From Clostridiales bacterium (GTDB lineage: Bacteria; Bacillota; Clostridia; Oscillospirales; Acutalibacteraceae), in contig JAAYKB010000187.1 of the NCBI GenBank assembly GCA_012522615.1, positions 1 through 15,346 of the forward strand: DNA of 15,346 bases, given 5' to 3'. The notes below the pieces were generated by a model. That model did not search any database. It was not told the origin of the DNA and saw only the letters and a list, made by a program, of their open reading frames with translations. Of this stretch, positions 15,301 through 15,346 are shown piece by piece. Positions within the stretch are counted from its first letter, which is position 1, and each line of letters starts with the position of its first letter. The position numbers were made by a program, and so were the translations under genes.

Positions 15301-15346
15301 GAGCTGATAACCAGATTCGAACTGGTGACCTCGTCCTTACCAAGGA
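15299..15346 (-). tRNA. tRNA-Thr (anticodon GGU), 5' part outside the window
   Basis: On the minus strand the end of the window reads as the 3' part of a tRNA. The anticodon loop TTGGTAA gives anticodon GGU. It is followed by the stem strand GGACG, the variable AGGTC, a T arm with ACCAG and CTGGT around TTCGAAT, the acceptor strand TATCAGC, discriminator U and encoded CCA (15299-15301). Together this matches bacterial tRNA-Thr(GGU). About 27 bases at the 5' end (acceptor strand, D arm and start of the anticodon stem) lie beyond the edge, so pairing of the acceptor stem cannot be checked. Confidence 0.92.

Noticed and set aside
15236..15307. Small peptide frame starting at GTG downstream of the last esterase
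   Set aside because: It would be coded by the terminator palindrome and run into the tRNA, with no SD at a suitable distance.
10500..15346. Genomic island inserted at tRNA-Thr
   Set aside because: No integrase, no duplicate of the tRNA 3' end near 10500-10720 and no clear change in base use. It is kept only as a side remark in the terminator finding.

Overview
The window looks like a chromosomal segment of an anaerobic, low-to-mid-GC Gram-positive bacterium of class Clostridia. The signs are an ispH gene fused in frame to ribosomal-protein-S1-type repeats, a run of RpiR regulator, BaiN-type flavoprotein, cmk, plsC and ispH-S1, an NrdR regulator, a Firmicutes-style FeoB, and purine-rich Shine-Dalgarno (SD) sites with frequent TTG and GTG starts. 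No phage, transposon, CRISPR array or integrase is visible.

Layout. (1) 79-2223, minus strand: feoB, a ferrous iron transporter, divergent from nrdR. The bases before it (1-78) are open in all three plus frames and could hold the end of a convergent gene, but this cannot be decided. (2) 2390-2973: a good sigma-A promoter, nrdR (repressor of ribonucleotide reductase genes) and a perfect 15-bp terminator hairpin. (3) 3094-4396: a stand-alone FAD-dependent oxidoreductase of the DAO family with its own terminator. (4) 4514-10530: a probable housekeeping operon of rpiR-type regulator, BaiN-like flavoprotein, cmk, plsC and ispH-S1. It covers CMP phosphorylation, phosphatidic acid synthesis, the last step of the MEP isoprenoid pathway and an S1 RNA-binding protein. 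It closes with a weak hairpin. (5) 10719-15199: an accessory carbohydrate operon with two SGNH/GDSL hydrolases, a GH3 beta-xylosidase/beta-glucosidase and a third SGNH hydrolase. None has a visible signal peptide, so this looks like cytosolic removal of acyl groups and hydrolysis of imported plant-type oligosaccharides. No transporter or dedicated regulator is in view. (6) 15257-15346: a 19-bp perfect palindrome that can terminate both this operon and an incoming minus-strand tRNA-Thr(GGU), which is cut by the window edge.

Most genes are familiar families. The points most worth a second look are the strong internal SD and ATG inside the ispH-S1 fusion, which could release a separate S1 protein; the GH3 operon with three dissimilar SGNH esterases; the doubtful start codon of the BaiN-like gene; and the hairpin wrapped around the plsC stop codon. 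I found no convincing previously undescribed defence or signalling system.
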